Positions 9,186 through 20,158 of a stretch of 64,000 nucleotides of DNA are shown here, one piece after another; within the stretch, counting starts at the first letter, position 1; each line of letters begins with the position of its first letter. This DNA comes from Cognatilysobacter terrigena (GTDB lineage Bacteria; Pseudomonadota; Gammaproteobacteria; Xanthomonadales; Xanthomonadaceae): positions 1 to 64,000 of the forward strand of contig NZ_SELT01000012.1 of NCBI RefSeq assembly GCF_004361065.1, read 5' to 3'. The translations under genes were made by a program, and so were the position numbers. The notes beneath the pieces were generated by a model that saw nothing but the letters and a program-made list of their open reading frames with translations, made no database searches and had not been told where the DNA came from.

Positions 9186-9794
9186 TCAATGGCCTGATGT
9201 AGCGACCTGCGGCGCGCTCAGGATGATCTGCGTGGTGCCGTCCCACGGTGAATCCATGGCGCGTACGACGTTGCCACCATTCTCGCTGGGCGTATAAGCA
9301 AACGAACGCCGTGTCGCCAGGCTTCCCAGCAACCCTTCCCAGTCCCTCTTCTCTTCAAGCCGACGGGCCATGAGGGTGCCTTCGCAACCGGCCGATGTCG
9401 CCGGCTCACCGAAATGCAGGGTCGTGGCGGTGAGGGTCGAACGCGCTTCGCCCGTCGGGGTAAAGCGCATCGCAGACACTGCCGCCGAAGCGGCGCCGGC
9501 GAACTGCTCGATGGCCAATTGCTCGGCGATCGGCGATCGGGGGCTGGCGCGGCCGTCCAGCATCTGCACCTGAGACACGCGACCGTCGGCTTCGATGACA
9601 TAAGACAGCGTCACGCAGCCGCTGACACCGCGTTGCGCGAGGCGCGTCGGATATACGGGCGTCACCGTTTCCACTGGCGTCCACGACGAGGCGATGGAAT
9701 CGGGACCGAGCACCTGCAGGCCGACATCGCCGTCGGCCGCATGGGCCGAAGTCGCAACCACTAATACGCCGAGCAGAACGAGCATCCGATTCAC
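9186..9794 (-). CDS. Exported TonB C-terminal-domain-like protein (copy 2)
   Basis: The 202-residue product starts at a GTG (9794) preceded by CGGAGAAG at a good distance. An ATG nine bases on (9785) is the alternative. The signal peptide MNRMLVLLGVLVVATSAHAA is followed by VYPTRLAQRGVSGCVTLSYV, a DGRVSQVQ turn, RSPIAEQ and MRFTP, matching copy 1 element by element. It is therefore a tandem duplicate, separated by 157 bases in which I see no feature. Copy 2 has a longer C-terminal tail (about 50 residues) with no recognisable motif. Like copy 1 it lacks a membrane anchor and is probably periplasmic. A role with TonB receptors is possible but unsupported here. Confidence 0.7.
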   Translation of the reverse strand: MNRMLVLLGVLVVATSAHAADGDVGLQVLGPDSIASSWTPVETVTPVYPTRLAQRGVSGCVTLSYVIEADGRVSQVQMLDGRASPRSPIAEQLAIEQFAGAASAAVSAMRFTPTGEARSTLTATTLHFGEPATSAGCEGTLMARRLEEKRDWEGLLGSLATRRSFAYTPSENGGNVVRAMDSPWDGTTQIILSAPQVATSGH

Positions 9795-9869
9795 GGTCTT
9801 CTCCGGTGGGTGGGCTCCGCCGAATCTACCGCGACGTGCGCGGCGACCGTGTGACCTTTCGTCGGCCCC

Positions 9870-11336
9870 TTACAGCTCCCCCAGCCCCTCGGCCTTGCCA
9901 TTCGGGCCCACCTGCAGGAGGCGCAGGGTATTGGTCGCGCCGTGCTGGTGCATGATCTCGCCGCTCGTGAACACTAGGCGGTCGCCGTCTTCGAGCAGGC
10001 CGCGGTCGAACAGCATCTTCGCGGCGGCGCGGGCGGCGATGCCGGCGGTCATGCCGGTGCTGTCGAAGCCCAGCGCGGTGACGTCGCGCATCAGGCACAT
10101 CTTCCGACGCGCGGCGTCCTGCGTGGACAGCGCGATGATCGGCGCCGGCGAGCGGAAGCGCGACAGGAAGCGCGCGGTGCCGCCCGACTCGGTCATCGCG
10201 ACGATCGCGCGCACGCCGATGTGTTCGGACAGGAACATCGCGGCCATCGCGATGGCCTGGTCGGAGCGGTCGAGGCCGCGGCGTGCGCTTTCGAAGTTGG
10301 TGTCGTGATCGAACTGGCGCTCCGCGCCCATGCAGATGCGATCCATCGCCTGCACCGCCTTGATCGGGTACTTACCGGCGGCCGACTCCTGCGACAGCAT
10401 CACCGCATCCGTGCCATCGATCACCGAGTTCGCCACGTCGAGGACTTCCGCACGCGTCGGGATCGGGCTGTCGACCATCGACTGCAGCATCTGCGTCGCG
10501 GTGATGACGATGCGATCGGCCGACAGCGCCTCGCGGATGATCTTCTTCTGCAGGCCCGGAAGTTCCGCGTCGCCGATTTCGACGCCGAGGTCGCCACGCG
10601 CCACCATCACGACGTCGCTGGCCTCGACGATTTCGCGCAGGTTCTCGATCGCCTCGGCACGTTCGATCTTGGATACGAGCGCCGCGTCGCTGCCGGCCTC
10701 GCGTGCGATGCGCCGCGCGTCGTGCATGTCCTGCGCGTTGCGGCAGAACGACACCGCGATGAAGTCGACGCCGATGCCTGCCGCGACCTTGATGAGCTCT
10801 TCGTCCTTCGGCGTCAACGCGCCAAGGGATAAGCCACCACCCTGCTTGTTGAGGCCTTTCCGATTCGACAGCACGCCGTCGTTGAGCACCGTATTGATGA
10901 TGCGCTCGCCTTCGACGCGTTCGACCTGCAGCTGCATCATGCCGTCGTCGAGCAGCAGCACGTCGCCCGGCACGACGTCACCCGGCAGTCCCAGATAGCT
11001 GACGCCGACTTCGCGTTCGTTGCCGAGCGGCGCGTCGTCGCGCGCCACGAGGTCGAAGCGATCACCGGCCTTCAGCTCGACGCGATCGTTCTCGAACTTC
11101 TCGATGCGGATCTTGGGGCCTGGGAGGTCGGCGAGGATGCCGATCTCGCGGCCGGCCCGCGCCGCCGCTTCGCGCACCGCCTGCGCACGCACCACCTGCC
11201 CGGACGGATCGCCGTGCGAGAAGTTCAAGCGGACGCAGTCGACGCCCGCTTCGAGCAGACGGTCGAGAACGCCCGGTGCATCGGTTGCAGGGCCGAGGGT
11301 GGCGAGGATCTTGGTGCGGCGCGTCGTATGGCTCAT
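9870..11336 (-). CDS. pyk: Pyruvate kinase
   Basis: The protein is 488 residues from ATG 11336 (MSHTTRRTKILATLGPATD), the usual start for the family. The reading from 11375 adds an unrelated prefix. It transfers phosphate from phosphoenolpyruvate to ADP, the last step of glycolysis. The barrel domain carries RLNFSHG, the active-site signature SKIERAEAIENL, the metal-binding ARGDLGVEIG and ATQMLQSM. The B domain is between about residues 70 and 170. The C-terminal domain (about 350-488) contains AMTESGGTARFLSRFR. The neighbours are the HAD phosphatase and pgk upstream, separated by 70 bases. Confidence 0.96.
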   Translation of the reverse strand: MSHTTRRTKILATLGPATDAPGVLDRLLEAGVDCVRLNFSHGDPSGQVVRAQAVREAAARAGREIGILADLPGPKIRIEKFENDRVELKAGDRFDLVARDDAPLGNEREVGVSYLGLPGDVVPGDVLLLDDGMMQLQVERVEGERIINTVLNDGVLSNRKGLNKQGGGLSLGALTPKDEELIKVAAGIGVDFIAVSFCRNAQDMHDARRIAREAGSDAALVSKIERAEAIENLREIVEASDVVMVARGDLGVEIGDAELPGLQKKIIREALSADRIVITATQMLQSMVDSPIPTRAEVLDVANSVIDGTDAVMLSQESAAGKYPIKAVQAMDRICMGAERQFDHDTNFESARRGLDRSDQAIAMAAMFLSEHIGVRAIVAMTESGGTARFLSRFRSPAPIIALSTQDAARRKMCLMRDVTALGFDSTGMTAGIAARAAAKMLFDRGLLEDGDRLVFTSGEIMHQHGATNTLRLLQVGPNGKAEGLGEL

Positions 11337-11406
11337 GCGGCGGCAGGTAACGGATGGATCGCCGAAACCTAGCACGCCCTCGCGGCCGCTCGCGCGGCAA
11401 TCGATT

Positions 11407-12042
11407 TCAGGCCAGCAGCCGTACGAGCCCGGATGGATCGTCGACGATCTCCGTCGCGCCCGCGTGGCGCAGCTCGGGCTCGTCGCCGAAGCCCCACAAC
11501 ACGCCGACGCCGCGCATCTCGTGATGCACCGCGCCTTCCATGTCCATGCGACGGTCGCCGATCATCGTGCAGTCGTCGGGCGATGCATCGAGGCGTTCGA
11601 GCGCTTCGGCGATCAGTTCGGGCTTGTGGCTCAGTCGGCCATCGAGCGTGGCGCCGATGACGTCGACGAAACGATGGCCGAACGGCAGGCTGGCGATGAT
11701 CTTGCGCGCATGCGGCTCGTTCTTCGCGGTCACGACCGCCAGGCGATGACCCGCCGAGTGCAGGGCGTCGATCGCGTCGGGGATGCCGTCGTAGATCGTG
11801 TGCTCGGCCCAGCCGTGCGTCTCGTAGCGTTCGCGGTAATGCTCGACGGCCTGCTCGACGCGCGCATCGTCATTCAATAGCGGCGCGAAGCTCACGCGCA
11901 GCGGCGGGCCGATCCAGCTGCGCAGCGTCGCGTCGTCGGGCACGGGCGCGCCGATCGACTCGAATGCGTACGCCGCGCAACGCGTGATGCCGACGGCCGA
12001 ATCGATCAGCGTGCCGTCGAGGTCGAACAGCAGCGTCGCCAT
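11407..12042 (-). CDS. HAD-superfamily phosphatase (phosphoglycolate-phosphatase-like)
   Basis: The product is 211 residues from ATG 12042, whose A is also the last base of the pgk stop (TGATG), so it should be translated by reinitiation after pgk. All four HAD motifs are present: DLDGT at residues 7-11, the threonine in VVTAK, the lysine in SHKPELI and GDRRMDMEGA. The cap between motifs I and II is helical, as in Gph/PgmB-type phosphatases. The substrate is not decided by sequence. Its place between pgk and pyk suggests it removes a glycolytic side product; see the findings. The usual automatic label would be phosphoglycolate phosphatase. Confidence 0.88.
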   Translation of the reverse strand: MATLLFDLDGTLIDSAVGITRCAAYAFESIGAPVPDDATLRSWIGPPLRVSFAPLLNDDARVEQAVEHYRERYETHGWAEHTIYDGIPDAIDALHSAGHRLAVVTAKNEPHARKIIASLPFGHRFVDVIGATLDGRLSHKPELIAEALERLDASPDDCTMIGDRRMDMEGAVHHEMRGVGVLWGFGDEPELRHAGATEIVDDPSGLVRLLA

Positions 12043-13214
12043 CAGCCGCGCGCTTCGAGCGCGGCGACCGCCGGCAGCGTCTTGCCTTCGAGGAACTCGA
12101 GGAAGGCGCCACCGCCGGTCGAGATGTAGCTGACGTTGTCGGCGATGCCGTACTTGTCGACGGCCGCGAGCGTGTCGCCACCGCCCGCGATCGAGAACGC
12201 CTTGCTCGACGCGATCGCGCGCGCCAACGCTTCGGTGCCCTTGCCGAACGCGTCGAACTCGAACACGCCGACCGGGCCGTTCCACACCACGGTGCCCGCA
12301 TTGCGGATGAGTTCCGCGTAATGCGCCGCCGTCTTCGGGCCGATGTCGAGGATCATGTCGTCATCGCCGACCGCGTCGACCGCCTTCACCGTCGCTAGCG
12401 CGTTCGCGTTGAACTCGGGCGCGACGACGACGTCGACCGGCATCGGAATCTCCGCGCCGCGCGCCTTCGCCTGCGCCATGATCGACTTTGCGGTGTCGAC
12501 GAGATCGCGCTCGACCAGCGACTTGCCGACGCCGTGTCCCATCGCGGCGATGAACGTATTCGCGATGCCACCGCCGACGATGAGCTGGTCGACGCGCGAG
12601 ACGAGATTGCCGAGCAGTTCGAGCTTCGTCGACACCTTCGAGCCCGCGACGATCGCGAGCAGCGGACGCGCCGGTTCCTGCAGCGCCTTCGCCAGTGCGT
12701 CGAGTTCGGCCATCAGCAGCGGGCCGCCGCACGCCACCTTCGCCTGCCGGATCACGCCGTGCGTCGACGCCTGCGCGCGATGCGCGGTGCCGAACGCGTC
12801 CATGACGAAGACGTCGCACAGGTCGGCGTACGCCTTCGACAGCGCCTCGTCGTCCTTGCCCTCGCCGACGTTCATGCGGCAGTTCTCGAGCATCACGATC
12901 TGGCCCGGCTTCACGTCGACGCCGCCGACCCAGTCGCGCACCAGCGGCACGTCGACACCGAGCAGTTCGGATACGCGCTTGGCGACCGGCGCGAGCGAAT
13001 CCTCCTCGCTGAACACACCTTCCTTCGGCCGACCGAGATGGGACATCACCATCACCGCAGCACCCTTCTCCAGCGCCAGGCGCAGCGTCGGGAGCGCGGC
13101 GGAAATGCGTTGCTCGGACGTGATGCGGCCGTCGGCGATCGGCACGTTCAGATCCTCGCGGATCAGCACGCGCTTGCCGGCGAGGTCGAGGTCGGACATG
13201 CGGAGGATGGACAT
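12042..13214 (-). CDS. pgk: Phosphoglycerate kinase
   Basis: The protein is 390 residues from ATG 13214 ([20 protein letters not shown]), which lines up with the E. coli N-terminus and has GAAGAG upstream. It interconverts 1,3-bisphosphoglycerate plus ADP with 3-phosphoglycerate plus ATP. The N-domain holds IREDLNVP and SHLGRPKEG for substrate binding. The C-domain holds [15 protein letters not shown] and the nucleotide loop AGGGDTLAA, with the terminal [14 protein letters not shown]. The stop overlaps the HAD phosphatase start by one base. gapA and the DUF2339/DUF3999 pair lie upstream on the same strand. Confidence 0.97.
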   Translation of the reverse strand: MSILRMSDLDLAGKRVLIREDLNVPIADGRITSEQRISAALPTLRLALEKGAAVMVMSHLGRPKEGVFSEEDSLAPVAKRVSELLGVDVPLVRDWVGGVDVKPGQIVMLENCRMNVGEGKDDEALSKAYADLCDVFVMDAFGTAHRAQASTHGVIRQAKVACGGPLLMAELDALAKALQEPARPLLAIVAGSKVSTKLELLGNLVSRVDQLIVGGGIANTFIAAMGHGVGKSLVERDLVDTAKSIMAQAKARGAEIPMPVDVVVAPEFNANALATVKAVDAVGDDDMILDIGPKTAAHYAELIRNAGTVVWNGPVGVFEFDAFGKGTEALARAIASSKAFSIAGGGDTLAAVDKYGIADNVSYISTGGGAFLEFLEGKTLPAVAALEARG

Positions 13215-13280
13215 GGGCGGGCTCTTCGAAGAAGGGGACGATGCGACGGCGACGCGGCATCGCCGTCGTCGCAGCCGCGT

Positions 13281-13310
13281 ATTGTCGTCGCTCCGAGCCC
13301 GATACGTCAG
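13281..13310 (-). promoter_or_regulatory. Possible pgk promoter
   Basis: CTGACG (13310-13305) and GACAAT (13286-13281) are 18 bases apart on the minus strand, in the 92-base gap before pgk. The -35 overlaps the stop codon of the upstream DUF3999 gene. The match to consensus is only moderate. Confidence 0.3.
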
Positions 13311-14614
13311 TCCGCGGTGCGCGGCGGCTCCCGCAGCACGTGGAGCGCGAAGCCGCCCACGGCCAGCACGCCCAGGCCCAGCACGGCCCACAGGCCCCAC
13401 GTCTTCCAGTCACGGGCCGGGGCGAGTGCGGCGTTGCTCGAGCGGGCGGTCGCGGCGGCGAGGCGGGCCGTCGCGACGCCATTGGACATCCCGCCGATCG
13501 CCGCCTGCACGGGTCGCTGCTCGCGCACCGCGCGCAGGCTGCCCGCGACGAGGGTGTACGGCGGGCGCCCACCAGCGATGAACACCGCGCGCTCGGGCAG
13601 GTAGCCGACCTTCAGCGACGGCGCGTCGCCCCCGCTTTGCGGCACGAGGCGCCAGTAGCGATCGCGCACCGGCACGTCGAACACGAGCGCCGAAGAGCGC
13701 CCGGACCCGACGCGATACGCGACCCAGTACGACGATCGATCGTTCCAGTGCGCCTGCAGCGTGTCGCGGCTCTGCAAACGCCAGGCGCGCGCGTCGTTGC
13801 CCGCGGTGTCGAGATCGATCCACCGCACCGGATAGCGGCCGCCGACGTCGAATTCGAACGCGCCGTCGGCGTCCGTCTTCGGCGTGAGGCGGCGCCAGAC
13901 CGGCGCGCGTTGAGTCGTCGAGGTCCACACGGCATCGACCCCGGTGATGTCGGGCAATGCGCCCGACGCATCGTCCGGCACGAGTCGAAGGAATCGCGGC
14001 CCCGCCGTGCTCGTCGCGATCTCCAGCCGATGCATCTGCAGGCGACGCGCGTCCTCGTGCACATCGACCAGGCGACCGCGGCCGACGTCGTACCAGCGGT
14101 CGAGATCGTTGCTGCCTTCGATGCGATAGCCGGCGTCGAACGATGCACCCGGTCGCCATGCGAGTTCGAGCGCGCTCGGCGATGTCCGCAAGGACGTCGC
14201 GTCGATGAGCAGCGTGGTCGCGGACGGCGATGCCGCGGCATCCGTCGACCGCGTCACCCGCAGGCGGCCATCCGTGTCGACATCGACCATGACGCGCCAA
14301 TCCCGGTCGGTCGTCGTGCCGCCGGGCGCCGGCATGCGGTACCACGGCAACGCGACGCGACGCGTCGTCTGCATGTTCTGCGCAGCTTGCGCAACGAGAT
14401 CGACCGGCACCGGACGGCCCGATGCATCGAGCACGTCGAGGTCGCGGAGATCGGCGCGCTGGACGGTTGCGTAGACCTCGGGCGTCAGTTCGACGGCATA
14501 CGCATCGGCGGGCGTCGCGTGCAGCACGACGGGCCATTGACGCGCGTAGTCGGTGCCCGCGGCGATCGCGAGCGACGCGGTGCAGGTGAGCAGCAGTGCG
14601 ATGACGCGCTTCAT
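13307..14614 (-). CDS. DUF3999 family exported membrane-anchored protein
   Basis: The product is 435 residues, the usual DUF3999 length. A signal peptide ([20 protein letters not shown]) leads into a long beta-rich periplasmic region with repeated DxxGxx and RYWRLVP-type strands. A single C-terminal membrane helix ([19 protein letters not shown]) precedes a short basic tail. Its ATG overlaps the stop of the DUF2339 gene (ATGA, 14614-14611), so the two are translationally coupled, as they commonly are in other proteobacteria. The function of neither family is known. A joint role in envelope or polysaccharide biology is sometimes guessed but nothing here proves it. Confidence 0.85.
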   Translation of the reverse strand: MKRVIALLLTCTASLAIAAGTDYARQWPVVLHATPADAYAVELTPEVYATVQRADLRDLDVLDASGRPVPVDLVAQAAQNMQTTRRVALPWYRMPAPGGTTTDRDWRVMVDVDTDGRLRVTRSTDAAASPSATTLLIDATSLRTSPSALELAWRPGASFDAGYRIEGSNDLDRWYDVGRGRLVDVHEDARRLQMHRLEIATSTAGPRFLRLVPDDASGALPDITGVDAVWTSTTQRAPVWRRLTPKTDADGAFEFDVGGRYPVRWIDLDTAGNDARAWRLQSRDTLQAHWNDRSSYWVAYRVGSGRSSALVFDVPVRDRYWRLVPQSGGDAPSLKVGYLPERAVFIAGGRPPYTLVAGSLRAVREQRPVQAAIGGMSNGVATARLAAATARSSNAALAPARDWKTWGLWAVLGLGVLAVGGFALHVLREPPRTAD

Positions 14615-17358
14615 GCCGTGGCCTCAGTGTCGCGCGGCGGTACGGGCGCGAGATAGCCGACCGCCGTGCAGAGCAGGCCGAAGGCGATGAACGAGCCGAT
14701 GCCGAGCAGGTTGCCGAGGTACTGGCGGTCGACCAGCACGAGCTTGACGAGCACGACGCCCATCAGCACCGCGCCGACCTGCCAGAGCGAACGTCGCTGC
14801 CTGCGCGATCCCATCACCCAGGCGGCCATGCCGATCACGCTCCACAGCACGGTCAGCGCGGTCTGCACGAGTCCGGCCGAGAACATCGACGGGGACCATG
14901 GCATGCCACCCCAGTGATGCGTGGCGCGGAGCACGATGGAGGTCGCGAGCACGAACGCCGCGCCGGCGAGCAGCGGTCGCGCGATCGCGACATCGCCCGC
15001 CGCGCGAAGCGCGAGCAGTAGACCGGCGATCTGCACGAGCTCGACGGGGTCGAGCAGGGGCACGTACGGCAGTGGCGACATCGCGCCTTCCCACACGAGG
15101 CCGACCACGAAGAAGCCTGCGAGTACGGTGGCGAGCGCGGCCTGCAGGTTGCCGCTCCAGGCGTCGAAATCGTCGCCGAAGGGCGCCGCGATGCGGTGCG
15201 GGCGGAGCAGTGCGACCGCGGCAAGCACGACCCACGGCAACGCTGCCGCAGCGAAGCGCCAGGCGTCGCCCACGTTCGCATGCCGCATGACGTGCAGCGC
15301 GGCGAACGACGACACCAACGCGAGCGACATCAACCAGCCGATATGCGTGAGGCCGCGGATACGCGACGTGTTGTCGCGCAGGCACGTCAGCACGCGCCAC
15401 GCGACGATGAGGTCCACCGCCCATGCGACGCTGCCGAGCCCGGCGAACGGCTGGCCGCGGTTCTGGAACTGCCATGCGGCGAACACGATCGGCATCAGCA
15501 GGGAGCCCGCCATCGTCATGTGCAGAGCGCCCGCCGCACGGCGTCGCGCCACTTCGGCCGCGAGCAGACCGGTGCCCAGGACGAACAGCATCACGACATC
15601 GACCGCGTGGCGCGGTTCGACGCTGCGATCGATCTCCCACAGACCGGCGCCGAGCCACCATGCGAGGCCCCAGAGATACGCGCCCGTCGCGAGTGCATCG
15701 CTGCGATACAGGCGTGCCGCGAACGCCGTCGCGAAGCCGCCGATCGCCACGAGCACCGCCGTCATCACCACGCCATTCAACACCGGCGGTCCGCCGATGT
15801 CGGGGCGGAACGCGTACGCAAAGGCGAGCGCCGCCGCGGCCTGCAGACCGACGCCCGCGAGTTGCGGCAGCGCACGCGACTGGCGCAGGCCGAGCCAGAC
15901 CAGGCCCGCGCCTTCGAGCGCGAACACTGCCGCGGTCGCACGCGCGGACAGTGCGAGCGGCACGGCGAGTGTCGAGAAGCCCACGGCGAGCACCGCGTAC
16001 GGCGCGACGAGTTCGGCGAAGGTGTCGCGACGTCGCAGCAGTCCGGCGAGCGCCGCGTACAACAGGCCAAGGCCCAACGCGCAGAACGCGAGCAGCATGC
16101 GGTCGTCGTGCAGCATCGCGGCCTGCAGCGTGAACGCGACCAGCGGCGTGCCGAAGATCAGGCTGCCATCGAATACCCGGCGCTGCGGCGGCGTCTTCGC
16201 GGCGGCGTACAGGATCGGGATCGCGATGTACATCGCGCAGAACAGCAGCAGGAACGGCTCGGTCGACGCGAAGTCTTCGGGTCGGTACTTGAGCGCGCCC
16301 CACAGGCTGCCGACGCCGAACGTGAACGCGAAGCCGAGCAGATTCAGCAGTCGCCACGGACGACGCCATGCCATCGCGACGATGCCGCCGTTGAGCACGG
16401 CGTAATAGCCGAACAGCGCGACATGGTTGCCCTGCCCCGTCGACAGCCAGATCGGCGCGAGGAATCCCGCAAGCACGCCGAGCACGGCGAGCGCGAGCGA
16501 TTCCTGTCGCACCGCGAGCACGCAGAGCCCCGCCACCAGCGCGACGCTGATGCCGAATGCCGCACCCGGCGAAATGAAGTGATAGAGCTTGAACGCGGCG
16601 AACGTCACCAGCAGCAGCACGCCGATCGCGCCGCCCTGCAGCGCGAGGCCGAACGGACGGCGCGCATCGCGCTGGCGCCAGCCGAACAGGAGCCCGCCGA
16701 TCGCCGCGAGCGCCACGCCGGCGAGACGAAGTTCGATAGGCACCTGCAACCTGCCCTGGTCGACCGCGTACTTGAGCAGTGCGGCCACGCCCGCGAACAG
16801 GACGAGCACGCCGACCTTGACCGGCACGTTCCCTTCGGTGAACCAGCGGCGCACGGTGTCGAACAGGCCGTCGCCGCGCGTGGGTCGCGCATACGCCGAG
16901 CGCGGACGCGGGGCCGCGGCGGGTGCAGGCCCGGACGTCGATGTCGATGAGGGCGCCGCCGCGCGGGCGGGCGCGGGTGTCGGTGCCGGGGACGCGGGCG
17001 GCAGCGGTGGCGGAACCGCGGCGGCCGATGGGGTCGCGGGCCGTGCCTGCACGGGCGACGATGCGACGGGCTCCGACGCTTCCGGCTGCGGCGACGACGG
17101 TGCCGCGGAGGTCGACGGCCGCGCGGCAGACGACTGCCGCAGCAACTCCGACAGCGTCGGCTCGGACGCATCGGTCGCATCGGTGCGTGGTGCTCGCGGC
17201 GCGGACGCCGCTTCCGCTGCATGGTGCCGAAGCCAGCTCACCTGCGTTTCGAGGTCCGCGACGCGCCGGCGCAACGCACCGACCGAAACCAGCAGCACGA
17301 TCAGGAGCACCGGCACGGCGAGGATCGCCAGCGCGGCCACGACCAACAGACTCTCCAT
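14611..17358 (-). CDS. DUF2339 family polytopic membrane protein
   Basis: The product is 915 residues from ATG 17358, chosen because GGAGGG sits eight bases upstream. The reading from 17436 lacks this. The first helix (LLVVAALAILAVPVLLIVLL) is followed by a short coiled-coil-like stretch (RRRVADLETQVSWL). Then comes a long Pro/Ala/Ser/Thr-rich linker, about residues 55-160, and from about residue 180 some 20 or more hydrophobic helices to the C-terminus. That architecture is the hallmark of DUF2339. No catalytic motif is visible. It is coupled to DUF3999 downstream. Its function is unknown. Placement between gapA and pgk is conspicuous for a membrane protein with no known metabolic task. Confidence 0.88.
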   Translation of the reverse strand: MESLLVVAALAILAVPVLLIVLLVSVGALRRRVADLETQVSWLRHHAAEAASAPRAPRTDATDASEPTLSELLRQSSAARPSTSAAPSSPQPEASEPVASSPVQARPATPSAAAVPPPLPPASPAPTPAPARAAAPSSTSTSGPAPAAAPRPRSAYARPTRGDGLFDTVRRWFTEGNVPVKVGVLVLFAGVAALLKYAVDQGRLQVPIELRLAGVALAAIGGLLFGWRQRDARRPFGLALQGGAIGVLLLVTFAAFKLYHFISPGAAFGISVALVAGLCVLAVRQESLALAVLGVLAGFLAPIWLSTGQGNHVALFGYYAVLNGGIVAMAWRRPWRLLNLLGFAFTFGVGSLWGALKYRPEDFASTEPFLLLFCAMYIAIPILYAAAKTPPQRRVFDGSLIFGTPLVAFTLQAAMLHDDRMLLAFCALGLGLLYAALAGLLRRRDTFAELVAPYAVLAVGFSTLAVPLALSARATAAVFALEGAGLVWLGLRQSRALPQLAGVGLQAAAALAFAYAFRPDIGGPPVLNGVVMTAVLVAIGGFATAFAARLYRSDALATGAYLWGLAWWLGAGLWEIDRSVEPRHAVDVVMLFVLGTGLLAAEVARRRAAGALHMTMAGSLLMPIVFAAWQFQNRGQPFAGLGSVAWAVDLIVAWRVLTCLRDNTSRIRGLTHIGWLMSLALVSSFAALHVMRHANVGDAWRFAAAALPWVVLAAVALLRPHRIAAPFGDDFDAWSGNLQAALATVLAGFFVVGLVWEGAMSPLPYVPLLDPVELVQIAGLLLALRAAGDVAIARPLLAGAAFVLATSIVLRATHHWGGMPWSPSMFSAGLVQTALTVLWSVIGMAAWVMGSRRQRRSLWQVGAVLMGVVLVKLVLVDRQYLGNLLGIGSFIAFGLLCTAVGYLAPVPPRDTEATA

Positions 17359-17425
17359 CGTCCCTCCGTGCGGCCCCCTGCCGCGCCGGAACGGTACCAC
17401 GCGGATTTGACGCCCCAGAACGAAG

Positions 17426-17448
17426 AAGCCCCGCACGGGGCGGGGCTT
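17426..17448 (-). terminator. Rho-independent terminator after the BamE-like gene
   Basis: AAGCCCCGC pairs with the GGCGGGGCTT half around a short loop. On the minus strand TTCTTCGTTCT follows. It lies 21 bases past the stop at 17469 and isolates that gene from DUF2339. Confidence 0.7.
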
Positions 17449-17468
17449 CGAAACACGCTTGTTCAGGC

Positions 17469-17897
17469 TTACTCGCGGTAACCGTCTTCGGTCGCGTCGT
17501 ATTCGATCTTGATCAGCAGTGCCTTGGCATCGAAGTCGGACTGGTTGGTGAACACCAGCCGGCCCAGCCCCTTATAGGCGCACTCGGTGCGCACCTTGTC
17601 GCCACCGAAGTGGAACGGGATGAACGACTTCCCGGTGAAGTACTGACCGCACTCCGCGTCGTCCTGGACCTTCGCGCCGATCACGTCCTGGACCTGCTTC
17701 TGCGACATGCCGATCTCGAGCTTGTTGAACGGGCTGCCCGGAATCTCGTTCCCGACGATCTCACCCTCGACGTCGTGACGACCCGTCACTTCGCGGCTCG
17801 GCGGTTCGTCGGTGTCCTTCTTCTTGGCCTGGGCCGTGGCGACGGCGGAAAGCGCCATCAGCGCCACCATCGCGGCGGCGAACGTCTTGCGTGACAT
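17469..17897 (-). CDS. Small exported protein with BamE/OmlA-like fold
   Basis: The product is 142 residues from ATG 17897, which has AAGGAG at the right distance. A signal peptide (MSRKTFAAAMVALMALSAVA, cleaved near AQA) is followed by a lysine/aspartate-rich linker. A domain then begins SPFNKLEIGMSQKQVQDVIG, a pattern typical of SmpA/OmlA/BamE-like proteins (LxxGMSxxxVxxxLG). Two cysteines (ECGQYF and TECAYK) may form a disulphide. There is no lipobox, so unlike BamE it is predicted to be soluble in the periplasm. It is a single-gene unit with a terminator on each side. The function is unknown; the fold assignment is inference. Confidence 0.7.
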   Translation of the reverse strand: MSRKTFAAAMVALMALSAVATAQAKKKDTDEPPSREVTGRHDVEGEIVGNEIPGSPFNKLEIGMSQKQVQDVIGAKVQDDAECGQYFTGKSFIPFHFGGDKVRTECAYKGLGRLVFTNQSDFDAKALLIKIEYDATEDGYRE

Positions 17898-18018
17898 GCA
17901 ATCTCCTTGTTGATCCCCATGGCGCGAATGCGCCCGCGAAGTATCGCAAGCGCGCCGACGTCGCACCACGGGATTTCGGTGCGTCCGCATGTCGGAAAAG
18001 TCCGAGCCCGAAACGACG

Positions 18019-18037
18019 AACCCCGCTTTCGCGGGGT
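18019..18037 (-). terminator. Rho-independent terminator after gapA
   Basis: The stem ACCCCGC with GCGGGGT and a GAAA loop is followed on the minus strand by TTCGTCGTTTCG. It lies 26 bases past the gapA stop. Confidence 0.8.
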
Positions 18038-18062
18038 CCGTTCAATGCGATGGCGTGACGGC

Positions 18063-20001
<1,939 letters not shown>

Positions 20002-20088
20002 GCCTGACGCGCCGCGGCCGGAGCTGACGCTACCGGTCGCGACCGCACCGCCTTCGGCCATTCAGGCCGAACCCCGACCTTCGAACAC

Positions 20089-20116
20089 TTGTAAGCCGCT
20101 CGCGGCGGTTTACTCT
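20089..20116 (+). promoter_or_regulatory. Possible promoter of the HD-GYP/EAL unit
   Basis: TTGTAA (20089-20094) and TACTCT (20111-20116) are 16 bases apart, 42 bases before the HD-GYP ATG. The 157-base gap behind it also has a small hairpin, TTCGGCC/GGCCGAA, at 20053-20071 without a T-run. Confidence 0.35.
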
Positions 20117-20158
20117 TGGGAATGCGGCGTCCCGAGGGGAGCGTCGGCCCGGGGGCGC

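Noticed and set aside
20053-20071. Hairpin TTCGGCC/GGCCGAA as a terminator of the nuclease gene
   Set aside because: The stem is short and no T-run follows, so it is not called as a terminator.
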